In this document: positions 15,696 through 24,382 of the stretch, in pieces
Layout of the letters: every line of letters starts with the position of its first letter
How positions within the stretch are numbered: the stretch's first letter is position 1
Assembly: GCA_000424365.1 (NCBI GenBank)
Contig: AUJT01000020.1
Location: 1 to 64,000, forward strand
DNA from: Lachnospiraceae bacterium NK4A144
GTDB lineage: Bacteria; Bacillota; Clostridia; Lachnospirales; Lachnospiraceae
DNA length: 64,000 bases
Reading direction: 5' to 3'
Position numbers and translations under genes: made by a program
The notes under the pieces: model-generated
Database searches by the model: none
What the model saw: the letters and a program-made list of their open reading frames with translations, nothing else
Told to the model about the DNA's origin: nothing

Positions 15696-17873
15696 TTATT
15701 TATTTTTCTTAAGTTTCCACATTGCCCAGAGAACGCTTGCAATACATACAGAAGAGTAGCATCCGCTGATGAGACCTATTAGCATAGGCAGTGAAAACTG
15801 ATAGATTGAAGTGATACCAAATGCAACAGATGCGAGCAATAGCACAACAACGCATAGTGCTGTTGTGATGGATGTATTGATAGAACGGGACATAACCTGA
15901 GTGATAGAAATATTGATAAGAGAAGTTATGTCGTTGTAGTGCTCCATTGTGGTATTTTCCCTAATACGATCATATACAACGATCGTGTCGTTTATCGAGT
16001 AACCGATGATCGTAAGTATTACGGCAACAAAAGCATCACCTAGAGAAATACCGAAAAGCACGAATGTAAAGAATACAACACACACGTCATGCATAAGGGC
16101 GATCAGTGCCATTATCCCGGCAGAAAGTCCGGAAAGAGCGGAAAATCTGATCCAGACATAAAGAGTTATGCAGATGAATGAGATGATCACCGCTATTACA
16201 GCATTTCGCAAAGCTTTGGCTCCGATATAGGGCTCAACGGAATAGCTTTCTGAAACATTAAGATCCGGAACACCGAGTTCTTTTCCTACAGTTTTGTTGA
16301 TTGTTTCCTGTAATTCAGGTGTCAGACCGCCGTTACCTGCAAGCGTGACAGAAATATTTTTCTCGGAATTAATATTACTGTCAGTGACCTGTGTGGTAAC
16401 GGGACGATCGGTGGCACTTTCTATTTTCTGAGACAAAGTATCGGTATTGAGTCCATTGCTGAGTTCCTGAGCTGTCATCCGGTATTTTAAAACAGTGCCG
16501 CCGGCAAACTGCGTATCGAGAGAAACTCCTTTCGTAAACAGAGCGACGATTCCGATACAGATGACGATACCTGACAGAAAAGCAAAGCATTTTTTGTTTT
16601 TGTAGAAATTGATAGGTCGTCGTGTCTTTTTCTCTTTGAAAAGAGCAGTTTTATTGCATACCTTAAAGTTCAAGAGCGAAAGGATCAATGTTTTTGAAGC
16701 ATTTACGCCGATAAAACAGTTTATTACCATTCCTGTAAGCAGAGTGTAGCCGAAACTCAGCATAGATCCTGAACCGAATATCATCATAACGATGGCAACA
16801 ATAGCAGTTGTAATGTTTCCGTCAAGGACAGAGGTAAAAGCACGTTTATATCCGTTTTGGACAGCCTGTTTTATGGTTGCGCCTTTTGCAAGTTCCTCAG
16901 AAATCCTTTCAGCGATTATTATGTTTAAATCAACAGCCATGCCAAGTGAAAGGATTATTCCGGCGATACCCTGAAGAGTAAGTGTGTACTGAGGAACAGA
17001 GATCGCAAGCAGCTGAAGCGTCATCTGTAGAGTCAATGTGACACATGCAACTGCACCGGGAAGGCCGTACATGATGAGCATAAAAATGCATACTCCGGCA
17101 AAAGCTATAAGTCCGGAATAAATCATGATGCCAAGAGCACTCTGACCCAAGGAAGGACTAATGGTTGAAAAGGTCTTTGTTTCAAGGGCGAATGGCAATG
17201 CACCGGCATTGATCTTATCAGCCAGTGTTTTTGCTTCTTGAAATGAATCTTGTCCGGTGATAACTGCTTCACCTGCGGTTATTGCAGTTTGAACCACTGG
17301 GGAGGATATCAGATCCTCATCCATGTAAATCGAAATATGCTGACCTATCAGACGCTCGGTAGCTTCTGCAAATTTATCAGCGCCCTCGTTATCAAAGACC
17401 AATTTGACAACGTATTGTGGGGCGCCATTTTCTTTCTGGGTTTCCGGAGAGGCACTTTTCAAGTCTTTTCCGGATAAAAGTACTTCTCCGTTTGGAGCCC
17501 TAAAGGTTAGTTCTGCCATTTCACCTAATTCAGAAATGGCTTTTTCGGGATCAAAGTCTTTTTCGTCTGATTTCCAGGGAAAACGGACTATAAGGTAGCC
17601 GCCATCTGGATCTACTGTTACTTCGCGGTCAGTGATATTTTCATTATCAAGTCGCGATTCGATCACCTGACGCGCAGCGCTCATTTCTTCGGATGATGGT
17701 TTCTGATCTATCTCCTGAGGTTCAAAAACAGCCTCTACACCACCACGGATATCTATGCCGTAGCGCATTTCGCGGACACTTTTAATAGCGCTGCCTATAC
17801 CAAACCAGGCAACACAAATAAGCCCTATCGTTACAAATATGATAAGGACGGAAGAATATTTTGAAGTTTTCAT
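15696..17873 (-). CDS. secDF: SecDF protein-export membrane protein (fused SecD-SecF)
   Basis: A 725-residue fusion of SecD and SecF, twelve predicted membrane helices in two RND-type halves. The SecD half has MRYGIDIRGGVEAVFEP and GMAVDLNIIIAERISEEL; the SecF half has SLDTQFAGGTVLKYRM and IGYSINDTIVVYDRIREN, the latter including the acidic residue of the proton path. It uses proton flow to pull exported proteins through SecYEG from the outer face. AGGAA precedes the ATG. An uncharacterised membrane gene lies upstream and a 48-residue one downstream on the same strand. Confidence 0.93.
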   Translation of the reverse strand: MKTSKYSSVLIIFVTIGLICVAWFGIGSAIKSVREMRYGIDIRGGVEAVFEPQEIDQKPSSEEMSAARQVIESRLDNENITDREVTVDPDGGYLIVRFPWKSDEKDFDPEKAISELGEMAELTFRAPNGEVLLSGKDLKSASPETQKENGAPQYVVKLVFDNEGADKFAEATERLIGQHISIYMDEDLISSPVVQTAITAGEAVITGQDSFQEAKTLADKINAGALPFALETKTFSTISPSLGQSALGIMIYSGLIAFAGVCIFMLIMYGLPGAVACVTLTLQMTLQLLAISVPQYTLTLQGIAGIILSLGMAVDLNIIIAERISEELAKGATIKQAVQNGYKRAFTSVLDGNITTAIVAIVMMIFGSGSMLSFGYTLLTGMVINCFIGVNASKTLILSLLNFKVCNKTALFKEKKTRRPINFYKNKKCFAFLSGIVICIGIVALFTKGVSLDTQFAGGTVLKYRMTAQELSNGLNTDTLSQKIESATDRPVTTQVTDSNINSEKNISVTLAGNGGLTPELQETINKTVGKELGVPDLNVSESYSVEPYIGAKALRNAVIAVIISFICITLYVWIRFSALSGLSAGIMALIALMHDVCVVFFTFVLFGISLGDAFVAVILTIIGYSINDTIVVYDRIRENTTMEHYNDITSLINISITQVMSRSINTSITTALCVVVLLLASVAFGITSIYQFSLPMLIGLISGCYSSVCIASVLWAMWKLKKNK

Positions 17874-17942
17874 AAGTTCCTTTCATTGCTTTCAGATATA
17901 AATCTGCAGAGTTATCTGAAAAAATTTTCTGCAGAAGGTTAC

Positions 17943-18362
17943 TTAGGCAATGAAGGATAAATGGGTTTTCTTGCCATCAGAACGATGTAGAAAATGGATT
18001 ATGGAAAATCGTTTTATTGTTTCACTGTACAGTGTATATTGAAGAAATTGTGAAAATCCGGAAATGATTCCCGTAAGTAAGATCGTAAGAAGAAGCAGTG
18101 AAATTGAAAGTCGTTCGTTACTATCTTTCTCGTATCGAGTGGAAATAGCAGATCTTTCAAAAATGCCTATATTTTTCTCTGCAACAAAAGGTGTCTGAAA
18201 CAATTGTGAAAAAGAATTTTCACATAACGAAAAAGCCCTGTCCGATGAACCTAAGCGGACAGAACTATCAGGATTTGAGTTGGGAACTGCGAGAAAAAAG
18301 CAGATAACAACTAAAAGGAGACAAATATATATGCGATTTTTTTCCTTAGTTTTAAGAATCAT
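17943..18362 (-). CDS. Hypothetical membrane protein upstream of secDF
   Basis: A 139-residue protein with two predicted membrane segments (about residues 11-26, IYICLLLVVICFFLAV, and 88-106, ISLLLLTILLTGIISGFSQ) separated by a serine-rich polar stretch with a single cysteine. The C-terminus is basic. GGAG lies 8 bases before the ATG. It is 69 bases upstream of secDF on the same strand. No family is recognised; it could be a secDF-linked accessory protein. It is a real gene judged by ribosome binding site, membrane-protein composition and operon position. Confidence 0.55.
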   Translation of the reverse strand: MILKTKEKNRIYICLLLVVICFFLAVPNSNPDSSVRLGSSDRAFSLCENSFSQLFQTPFVAEKNIGIFERSAISTRYEKDSNERLSISLLLLTILLTGIISGFSQFLQYTLYSETIKRFSIIHFLHRSDGKKTHLSFIA

Positions 18363-18462
18363 ATCATACGCTCCATACGAAGATGATTATACTCGGATGG
18401 TGGAGTAAAGTCACGATGAAAAAACTGATCTAGATGTTTTTATAGATGCACATTTAGCTGTA

Positions 18463-18491
18463 TTGACGATATTTATCAATAAGACTATATT
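18463..18491 (+). promoter_or_regulatory. Sigma-A promoter for the hyd cluster
   Basis: TTGACG (18463-18468), 17-base spacer, TATATT (18486-18491). It lies 40 bases before the truncated TM1266-like gene and faces the hydF-hydG-pyk-mgsA cluster. Confidence 0.65.
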
Positions 18492-18530
18492 CAATAGAAG
18501 TGATTATCGATTATTACAGAGGATGACGAT

Positions 18531-18662
18531 ATGGAGACAAGAGTTGCGGTTTTGAGCATCATAGTCGAGAATCGTGAGGCTGTAGGAAAGCTTAATGAGC
18601 TGCTTCATGATTACGGACGTATTCATGATATCAGTGCCAAAGTGGTATATGCTAAACAGTAA
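18531..18662 (+). pseudogene. Shrunken TM1266-type hydrogenase regulator gene
   Basis: A 43-codon frame: METRVAVLSIIVENREAVG plus KLNELLHDYGR, then ISAKVVYAKQ. The first 30 residues match the start of the TM1266 family (iron-only hydrogenase system regulator, about 80 residues, ACT-like fold), and the last 10 match its C-terminal strand. The middle third, about 40 residues, is missing without loss of frame. AGAGGA precedes the ATG and a good promoter lies upstream, so it may still be expressed. Position directly before hydF supports the identification. Either a decayed gene or a real miniature variant. Confidence 0.6.
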
Positions 18663-18764
18663 GAAGTTGAAAATCAACTACTGAATTTAATATGAATAGC
18701 CCCTGACACCAAAACAGTTGTGGACAAAAATGTTGACTGCTCTTGAGGTGAAAGTGACACGATA

Positions 18765-18800
18765 GAAAAAGCCGGGGGAAGAGCGTCCTCTGGCTTTTTC
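18765..18800 (+). terminator. Hairpin with T-run between the TM1266-like gene and hydF
   Basis: GAAAAAGCC (18765-18773) pairs with GGCTTTTTC (18792-18800), with further GGGGA/TCCTC pairing inside. It ends only a few bases before the hydF ribosome binding site. Because it stands between the promoter at 18463 and hydF, it may attenuate expression of the maturase genes. Confidence 0.65.
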
Positions 18801-18818
18801 ATTATGGAGGAAAAACGA

Positions 18819-20042
18819 TTGAGTTTTCAGGAAAATATGAATGCTGTGGCGTCTGCTAACCGGCTTCACATCAGTTTTTTTGGATGCAGAAATGCAGGAA
18901 AATCCAGTCTGGTAAATCGAGTGACAGGGCAGGATCTGGCAGTGGTGTCGGATGTCAAGGGAACGACTACAGATCCTGTCACAAAAGCAATGGAATTGCT
19001 TCCGCTTGGACCGGTAGTGATAATAGATACACCGGGATTTGACGACGAAGGTGAGCTCGGCGAGCTTAGAATTAGGAGAACAAAGCAGGTCATAAATAAT
19101 ACGGATATCGCTGTACTTGTAGTGGATGCTGCTGTTGGTATGAGAGAAGAAGACAGGCAGCTTCTTTCTATGTTTAAGAGGCACGAGATACCGTATATTC
19201 TTGTCTGGAATAAGGCGGATCTTAGAGACGATGGTATAAAAGATACGACTGGCAAAATTGATACAGACAAAATTTTGTCTGTGAGTTCAAAGACCGGACA
19301 GGGGATAGAAGAGCTGAAAGAGAAGCTCGGAAATCTGGCAAAAGAAAAAGATGACTCAAGGACGCTTCTTGACGGAATCGTAAAGCACGGAGATACGGTG
19401 ATCCTTGTAGTTCCTATAGATAAAGCTGCACCAAAGGGGCGTCTCATCATGCCGCAGCAGATGGCGATAAGGAGTGCTTTGGATATAGGGGCAGCGGCAG
19501 TTGTTACGAGAGAAACGGAACTTAAGGAAACGTTGGAAAGACTTAAAGATAAGCCTTCGATCGTCATAACTGACAGTCAGGCGTTTTCGTATGTGAGCGG
19601 TGTCGTCCCCGATGATGTACCGTTGACATCGTTTTCCATATTAATGGCGAGGTACAAGGGAACGCTTATAAATTCCATTGAAGCAGTACAAAAACTTGAC
19701 CATTTATCAGATGGTGATACGATACTAATGGCTGAAGGATGTACGCATCACAGGCAATGTGGAGATATAGGAACGGTTAAAATCCCTCAGTGGCTTCGGA
19801 AATACAGCGGAAAGGATATAAAAATAGAAACTTCATCCGGCAGAGATTTTCCGGAAGATCTAAGACCTTATGCGGCTGTCATACATTGCGGAGGCTGCAT
19901 GAATACAGAGCGTGACATGAGATATCGTATGCGGAGTGCGATGGATCAGGGGATTCCTTTTACAAACTACGGAATCGTGATCGCAAAGATGACAGGGATT
20001 CTGGAGAGAAGTATCAAGGTGATCCCTGAGCTTAAGATGTAA
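18819..20042 (+). CDS. hydF: [FeFe]-hydrogenase maturation GTPase HydF
   Basis: HydF is the scaffold that receives the two-iron subcluster from HydE/HydG and delivers it to the hydrogenase. The N-terminal GTPase has FFGCRNAGKSS (G1), DTPGFD (G3) and WNKADL (G4). The C-terminal [4Fe-4S] ligands are in GCTHHRQC and VIHCGGC. TTG 18819 is preferred as the start: GGAGG lies 8 bases before it and the protein then begins like other HydF proteins. The in-frame ATG at 18804 would contain that GGAGG in its own codons and lacks a ribosome binding site. hydG follows after 19 bases. Confidence 0.92.
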   Translation: MSFQENMNAVASANRLHISFFGCRNAGKSSLVNRVTGQDLAVVSDVKGTTTDPVTKAMELLPLGPVVIIDTPGFDDEGELGELRIRRTKQVINNTDIAVLVVDAAVGMREEDRQLLSMFKRHEIPYILVWNKADLRDDGIKDTTGKIDTDKILSVSSKTGQGIEELKEKLGNLAKEKDDSRTLLDGIVKHGDTVILVVPIDKAAPKGRLIMPQQMAIRSALDIGAAAVVTRETELKETLERLKDKPSIVITDSQAFSYVSGVVPDDVPLTSFSILMARYKGTLINSIEAVQKLDHLSDGDTILMAEGCTHHRQCGDIGTVKIPQWLRKYSGKDIKIETSSGRDFPEDLRPYAAVIHCGGCMNTERDMRYRMRSAMDQGIPFTNYGIVIAKMTGILERSIKVIPELKM

Positions 20043-20061
20043 TGAAAAAAGGAGAGAAATC

Positions 20062-21510
20062 ATGGCTGCTTATGACCCAAAATCACTGAAAGCAGAGGAA
20101 TTCATCAATGATGAAGAAATCCTCGCAACACTTGAATATGCCGAGGCAAATAAAAATAATGCAGAACTTATCGACGAGATATTGGAAAAGGCAAGACCGG
20201 TAAAGACTGAGAATGGATGCACCTGTGCAGGCCTTAGTCATAGAGAGGCATCAGTTCTCCTGGCAACAGAGCTTCCTGATAAGATAGAAAAAATGTATGA
20301 GATAGCAGAGGAGATAAAGCTTGCTTTTTACGGAAACCGTATCGTGCTTTTTGCACCTCTTTATCTTTCAAATTACTGCGTAAATGGATGTCTGTACTGT
20401 CCATATCACTTGAAAAATAAGCATATCGCCCGTAAGAAGCTTACTCAGGAAGAGGTTCGTAAAGAGGTTATCGCGCTTCAGGATATGGGACATAAGCGTC
20501 TCGCTATCGAAGCCGGCGAAGATCCGGTAAATAATCCAATTGAGTATATCCTTGAGTGCATCAATACTATATACGGAGTTCATCATAAGAACGGTGATAT
20601 CCGCCGTGTAAATGTAAATATTGCAGCTACAACCGTAGAGAATTACAGAAAGCTCAAGGAAGCAGGAATCGGTACATATATCCTCTTCCAGGAGACTTAT
20701 CATAAAAAGGGATATGAAGAACTTCATCCCACAGGTCCGAAGCATGACTATGCATATCACACAGAAGCGATGGACCGTGCAATGGAAGGCGGCATTGACG
20801 ATGTAGGACTTGGCGTCCTTTTTGGCCTTGAAAAGTATAAGTATGAGTTCGCAGGTCTGCTCATGCATGCGGAACATCTGGAGGCAGTTCATGGAGTCGG
20901 ACCGCATACCATCAGCGTACCAAGAGTTAAAAGGGCTGATGACATCGATCCTGATATGTTTGATAACGGCATCAGTGATGAGATATTTACAAAGATCGCT
21001 GCATGTATCCGTCTGGCAGTTCCATATACAGGAATGATCATCTCTACGAGAGAAACAGCGGCAGTACGTGAAAAACTTTTGAGAGTAGGTATTTCTCAGG
21101 TTTCCGGCGGATCCAGAACTTCTGTAGGAGGATATGCAGAGGAAGAGCGTCCTCATGACACAGAGCAGTTCGATGTATCGGATCAGAGAACTCTTGACGA
21201 GGTTGTGAGCTGGCTCATGGATTCCGGACACATTCCGTCCTTCTGTACAGCCTGCTACCGCGCCGGTCGTACAGGTGACAGATTTATGTCTCTTTGTAAG
21301 AGCGGACAGATCCTTAACTGCTGTCATCCAAATGCCCTCATGACTCTTGCAGAATATCTTGAAGATTACGCTAGTCCCGAGACAAAAGAAAAGGGCTACA
21401 GAATGATAGAAGAAGAACTGAAAAAAATACCGAGTGAAAAGGTCAGAACTGTAGCAGAAGAAAATATATCAGCAATCCGTAGCTCAGATAGAAGAGATTT
21501 TAGATTTTAA
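20062..21510 (+). CDS. hydG: [FeFe]-hydrogenase maturase HydG (radical SAM tyrosine lyase)
   Basis: A 482-residue enzyme that splits tyrosine to give the CO and cyanide ligands of the H-cluster. The radical-SAM motif is CVNGCLYC (Cys106, Cys110, Cys113). The C-terminal second-cluster ligands are in FCTACYRAGRTGDRFM and LNCCHPNALMTL. Length fits the family. GGAGAG lies about 8 bases upstream. It is followed after 10 bases by a pyruvate-kinase-like gene. The third maturase, HydE, and the hydrogenase itself are not in the window. Confidence 0.95.
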   Translation: MAAYDPKSLKAEEFINDEEILATLEYAEANKNNAELIDEILEKARPVKTENGCTCAGLSHREASVLLATELPDKIEKMYEIAEEIKLAFYGNRIVLFAPLYLSNYCVNGCLYCPYHLKNKHIARKKLTQEEVRKEVIALQDMGHKRLAIEAGEDPVNNPIEYILECINTIYGVHHKNGDIRRVNVNIAATTVENYRKLKEAGIGTYILFQETYHKKGYEELHPTGPKHDYAYHTEAMDRAMEGGIDDVGLGVLFGLEKYKYEFAGLLMHAEHLEAVHGVGPHTISVPRVKRADDIDPDMFDNGISDEIFTKIAACIRLAVPYTGMIISTRETAAVREKLLRVGISQVSGGSRTSVGGYAEEERPHDTEQFDVSDQRTLDEVVSWLMDSGHIPSFCTACYRAGRTGDRFMSLCKSGQILNCCHPNALMTLAEYLEDYASPETKEKGYRMIEEELKKIPSEKVRTVAEENISAIRSSDRRDFRF

Positions 21511-21520
21511 GAGGTAGCGC

Positions 21521-22492
21521 ATGATCGATGTTTTCGGTACTTTGGGGCCATCTTGCGAAAACATAGATGTTCTGGAGCAGATGTTCTCTGAAGGTATGAC
21601 AGGGATCAGGATAAATCTCTCGCATGTCATGTTGAAAGACTATTCAGATAAAATAGAAATGGTCAGGAAAGCAGCGGATAAAGCAGGGAAAAGCCCAAAG
21701 ATACTTATAGATATGCAGGGACCGGAGATAAGGATAGGAGTTCTGAGATCTCCGATGACGCTCAATGAAAATGATATTTTTTCTATCGGACAGGACAGTG
21801 TCACTGTGCCGGAAAGCGTGCTTGCTGCACTTAAACCTGCGCAGACCGTACTTCTCGATGATGGCAAAATTTCGGCAGAAGTCGTGGAGATTACTGAGAA
21901 GTGTGCGAAACTTAGAGTTATCCGTGGAGGAATATTAAACAGCAGAAAAAGTTTTGCGGTTTCTGATGCCGTTATAAATATGCCGGCACTGACGGATTCG
22001 GATGTGGAAAATCTGAAGATTGCATATGAATGTGGTGTGACGGGGGTAATGCAGCCCTTTGTCAGAAGTTCGGATGATCTTAAAGAATTGAGAAAGGTGC
22101 TGGATTCTTCTAACGGTCACGAGATCAAAATATATGCGAAGATAGAAAATAAAGTGGGAGTGGAAAATCTGACAACCTTTTTTGATCATGCTGATGAAAT
22201 CGTGATAGCGAGAGGAGACTTGGGAAATTCCATGCCGCTATGGGAATTGCCGAAAGTTCAGAAGACGATCGCAGGTATCTGCAATGAACATAAAGTTCCG
22301 TTCATGGTAGTGACACAAATGCTTGCCTCAATGGAACACAGCAAAGTTCCGACAAGAGCCGAGGTTAGCGACATATACAATGCAGTCATGGATGGAGCAC
22401 ATTCGGTAATGGTAACAGGCGAGACCGCGATCGGAGAAAATCCTGTAGAAGTAATAAAATATTTGTCCCGCACGGCGAGAATGAAGTTATGA
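21521..22492 (+). CDS. Pyruvate kinase paralogue lacking the C-terminal domain
   Basis: A 323-residue pyruvate kinase core. Recognisable motifs: FGTLGPSC, RINLSHV, LIDMQGPEIRIG, YAKIENKVGVENL with the catalytic Lys-Glu, VIARGDLG and the substrate-binding VVTQMLASMEHSKVPTRAEVSD. The protein stops after GETAIGENPVEVIKYLSRTARMKL, where ordinary enzymes of about 470-580 residues continue into the allosteric C-domain. So it is either a constitutively active small isoform or a non-glycolytic paralogue. It sits 10 bases after hydG, 85 bases before mgsA, and uses a weak GAGGT ribosome binding site. Confidence 0.85.
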   Translation: MIDVFGTLGPSCENIDVLEQMFSEGMTGIRINLSHVMLKDYSDKIEMVRKAADKAGKSPKILIDMQGPEIRIGVLRSPMTLNENDIFSIGQDSVTVPESVLAALKPAQTVLLDDGKISAEVVEITEKCAKLRVIRGGILNSRKSFAVSDAVINMPALTDSDVENLKIAYECGVTGVMQPFVRSSDDLKELRKVLDSSNGHEIKIYAKIENKVGVENLTTFFDHADEIVIARGDLGNSMPLWELPKVQKTIAGICNEHKVPFMVVTQMLASMEHSKVPTRAEVSDIYNAVMDGAHSVMVTGETAIGENPVEVIKYLSRTARMKL

Positions 22493-22577
22493 CACAATTC
22501 ATTAAAATTTCATGCTCTGACTAAAAAATTTGTGTATGATGATGTCAGGGACAAAAGTAATAATCGGAGGAATATTT

Positions 22578-23048
22578 ATGGCAGAGACGATCACTCTCAC
22601 TATTAAGAAGCAGAAAAGTATAGCGCTCATCGCGCATGACGGTAAAAAGGCAGAGCTTATACAGTGGTGCAAGGATAATGCTGAGGTATTAAAAAAACAT
22701 ATGCTTTGCGGAACAGGAACAACAGCACGCATGATCACAGATGCGACAGACCTGCCGGTTCGCGGATACAATTCCGGCCCGCTTGGCGGTGATCAGCAGA
22801 TCGGCGCAAAGATCGTAGAAGGAAAGGTTGATTTTGTCATATTCTTTTCGGATCCGCTTACTGCAGCACCACATGACCCTGATGTAAAAGCACTCATGAG
22901 AATAGCACAGGTTTATGACATTCCCTTTGCCAACAACAAGGCAACAGCTGATTTCCTTATCCATTCCACACTCATGGATGAAGAATACGACCACGATGTC
23001 ATAAACTTCAAGAAAAATATAGAGCATAGAGCTGAGACACTGCTGTAA
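22578..23048 (+). CDS. mgsA: Methylglyoxal synthase
   Basis: A 156-residue enzyme converting dihydroxyacetone phosphate to methylglyoxal and phosphate. Family motifs: ALIAHDGKK near the N-terminus, GTGTTARMI (phosphate binding), SGPLGGDQQIG with the catalytic aspartate, and FFSDPLTAAPHDPDVKAL. Start ATG 22578 follows CGGAGG; earlier in-frame ATGs lack a ribosome binding site. It forms the end of the hydF-hydG-pyruvate-kinase-like group and has its own strong terminator. MgsA normally relieves phosphosugar build-up, which suits a neighbour acting on phosphoenolpyruvate. Confidence 0.93.
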   Translation: MAETITLTIKKQKSIALIAHDGKKAELIQWCKDNAEVLKKHMLCGTGTTARMITDATDLPVRGYNSGPLGGDQQIGAKIVEGKVDFVIFFSDPLTAAPHDPDVKALMRIAQVYDIPFANNKATADFLIHSTLMDEEYDHDVINFKKNIEHRAETLL

Positions 23049-23054
23049 GGTATT

Positions 23055-23104
23055 AAAAGTTCCAAATCCTTTTGTGGATACACGATCGGGTTTGGAACTT
23101 TTGT
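23055..23104 (+). terminator. Terminator after mgsA
   Basis: AAAAGTTCCAAATCC (23055-23069) pairs with GGGTTTGGAACTTTT (23088-23102), ending in a T-rich tail. It closes the hyd/mgsA group and overlaps the promoter of the next gene. Confidence 0.85.
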
Positions 23105-23129
23105 TATTATGCTATGATATTATTATAAA
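23101..23129 (+). promoter_or_regulatory. Promoter of the DUF3237-hydrolase gene
   Basis: TTGTTA (23101-23106), 17-base spacer, TATAAA (23124-23129). The -35 overlaps the tail of the mgsA terminator. Confidence 0.5.
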
Positions 23130-23157
23130 AAGCCAAATAGAAATGGAGAAGATAACC

Positions 23158-24300
23158 TTGGAAAAACCGGTATTTGTTGTGAATGTTAAATTAGATGAGT
23201 GCATAGACGTAGAAGGGGATAAAGAGCAGGTGAAATTTCTCCGGTTTCATGGAACATCAGAGTCAGACTTTTTCTGCGGGGAGATACTGCAGGGTGGAGT
23301 GGACTGTCAGATAAAAACCGACAATGAACCATTGAGATTGTCGGCAAGGTACGTCATGGAAGGAAATGACTGCACAGGAAAAAAATGCAGAGTGTTTATA
23401 GAAAATGATGGAGTTATGAATTCTGATGATATGAGGACTGTACCAAAGATCGTTACAGATAGTGAAATCTTGTCAGATCTGACACAGGGAAAGATGTATG
23501 GGGAAATATCCGGTAAAGAAAATGGTGAGGTTGAGATTCGGATATATAGAGAATCTGTTTCTTTTGATAGGGAAGAATTATGGATAGAGCAGGGAAATAA
23601 AAGAATATACGGTGAACTTTATCGTTCGGATAAAGGTGGAGAAAAGCAGCCGATAATGATAATGTCGCATGGTTTTAACGGAAGCAGTGAAGCTATGCGT
23701 TATGAAGCCGAGTGCATGGCGAAACAGGGTATAGCTGTATATTGCTATGATTTTTGCGGTGGCGGACTTGATTCTAAGAGTACAGGGAAAACGACAACCA
23801 TGACTATTCCTTCTGAGCAGGAGGATTTGAAGATAGTTGTGGAAAGTATAAAAAAGTTTGAATGGGTAGATATTTCCAAGATATTTCTGTTTGGAGGAAG
23901 TCAGGGAGGATTTGTCACTGCGCTCACGGCTCCGGAAATTGAGGGAATAGCCGGAGTATTTCTCGAATTTCCGGCATTTTGTATCCCGGATGACTGGGAG
24001 AAGATCAAAGAAGATTCAGATAAAGAAATAATCGAGTGCATGGGAGTGCCTCTTGGTAAGTGTTTTGCAGATACACTTCCGGATTATGACGTGTTTGAGA
24101 GAGCTGCAGGATACACAGGACCGGTAATTCTCTTTCATGGAACAGATGATTCATTAGTAGATATAAGCTATTCCGAAAGGTTATGTAAAGCCTATAAAAA
24201 TGCACGGCTTTTCAAGTTTCCGGGACAGGAACACGGATTTACAGAACCCTTTATATCGGTAATGGCAGGTGTGATCCGGCAAAATATTACGGTTGAGTAA
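23158..24300 (+). CDS. DUF3237 domain fused to an alpha/beta hydrolase
   Basis: Two domains. Residues 1-140 resemble DUF3237 barrels (VFVVNVKLDE, FFCGEILQGGVDCQIK, LRLSARYVMEG). Residues about 145-380 are an esterase/peptidase-like alpha/beta hydrolase: oxyanion strand MIMSHGFNGSS, nucleophile serine in FGGSQGG, acid loop GTDDSLVD and histidine in EHGF. There is no signal peptide. TTG 23158 is chosen because GGAG lies nine bases upstream; ATG 23143 would place that GGAG inside the coding sequence and has none before it. The promoter precedes it closely. The fusion is unusual; the substrate is unknown, possibly an acyl or feruloyl ester. Confidence 0.78.
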   Translation: MEKPVFVVNVKLDECIDVEGDKEQVKFLRFHGTSESDFFCGEILQGGVDCQIKTDNEPLRLSARYVMEGNDCTGKKCRVFIENDGVMNSDDMRTVPKIVTDSEILSDLTQGKMYGEISGKENGEVEIRIYRESVSFDREELWIEQGNKRIYGELYRSDKGGEKQPIMIMSHGFNGSSEAMRYEAECMAKQGIAVYCYDFCGGGLDSKSTGKTTTMTIPSEQEDLKIVVESIKKFEWVDISKIFLFGGSQGGFVTALTAPEIEGIAGVFLEFPAFCIPDDWEKIKEDSDKEIIECMGVPLGKCFADTLPDYDVFERAAGYTGPVILFHGTDDSLVDISYSERLCKAYKNARLFKFPGQEHGFTEPFISVMAGVIRQNITVE

Positions 24301-24382
24301 GATGACATGACATTTTTAGAAAAGAAAATAGGATGGGACAATTATATGCCCACAGCAAAATATAGAAAGTTAGGATAATGAT

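Noticed and set aside
18331-18408. 25-codon plus-strand frame (MRFFSLVLRIISYAPYEDD...) behind AAAAGGAG
   Set aside because: It overlaps the 5' end of the membrane protein gene on the other strand and is very short; the ribosome binding site match is probably chance.
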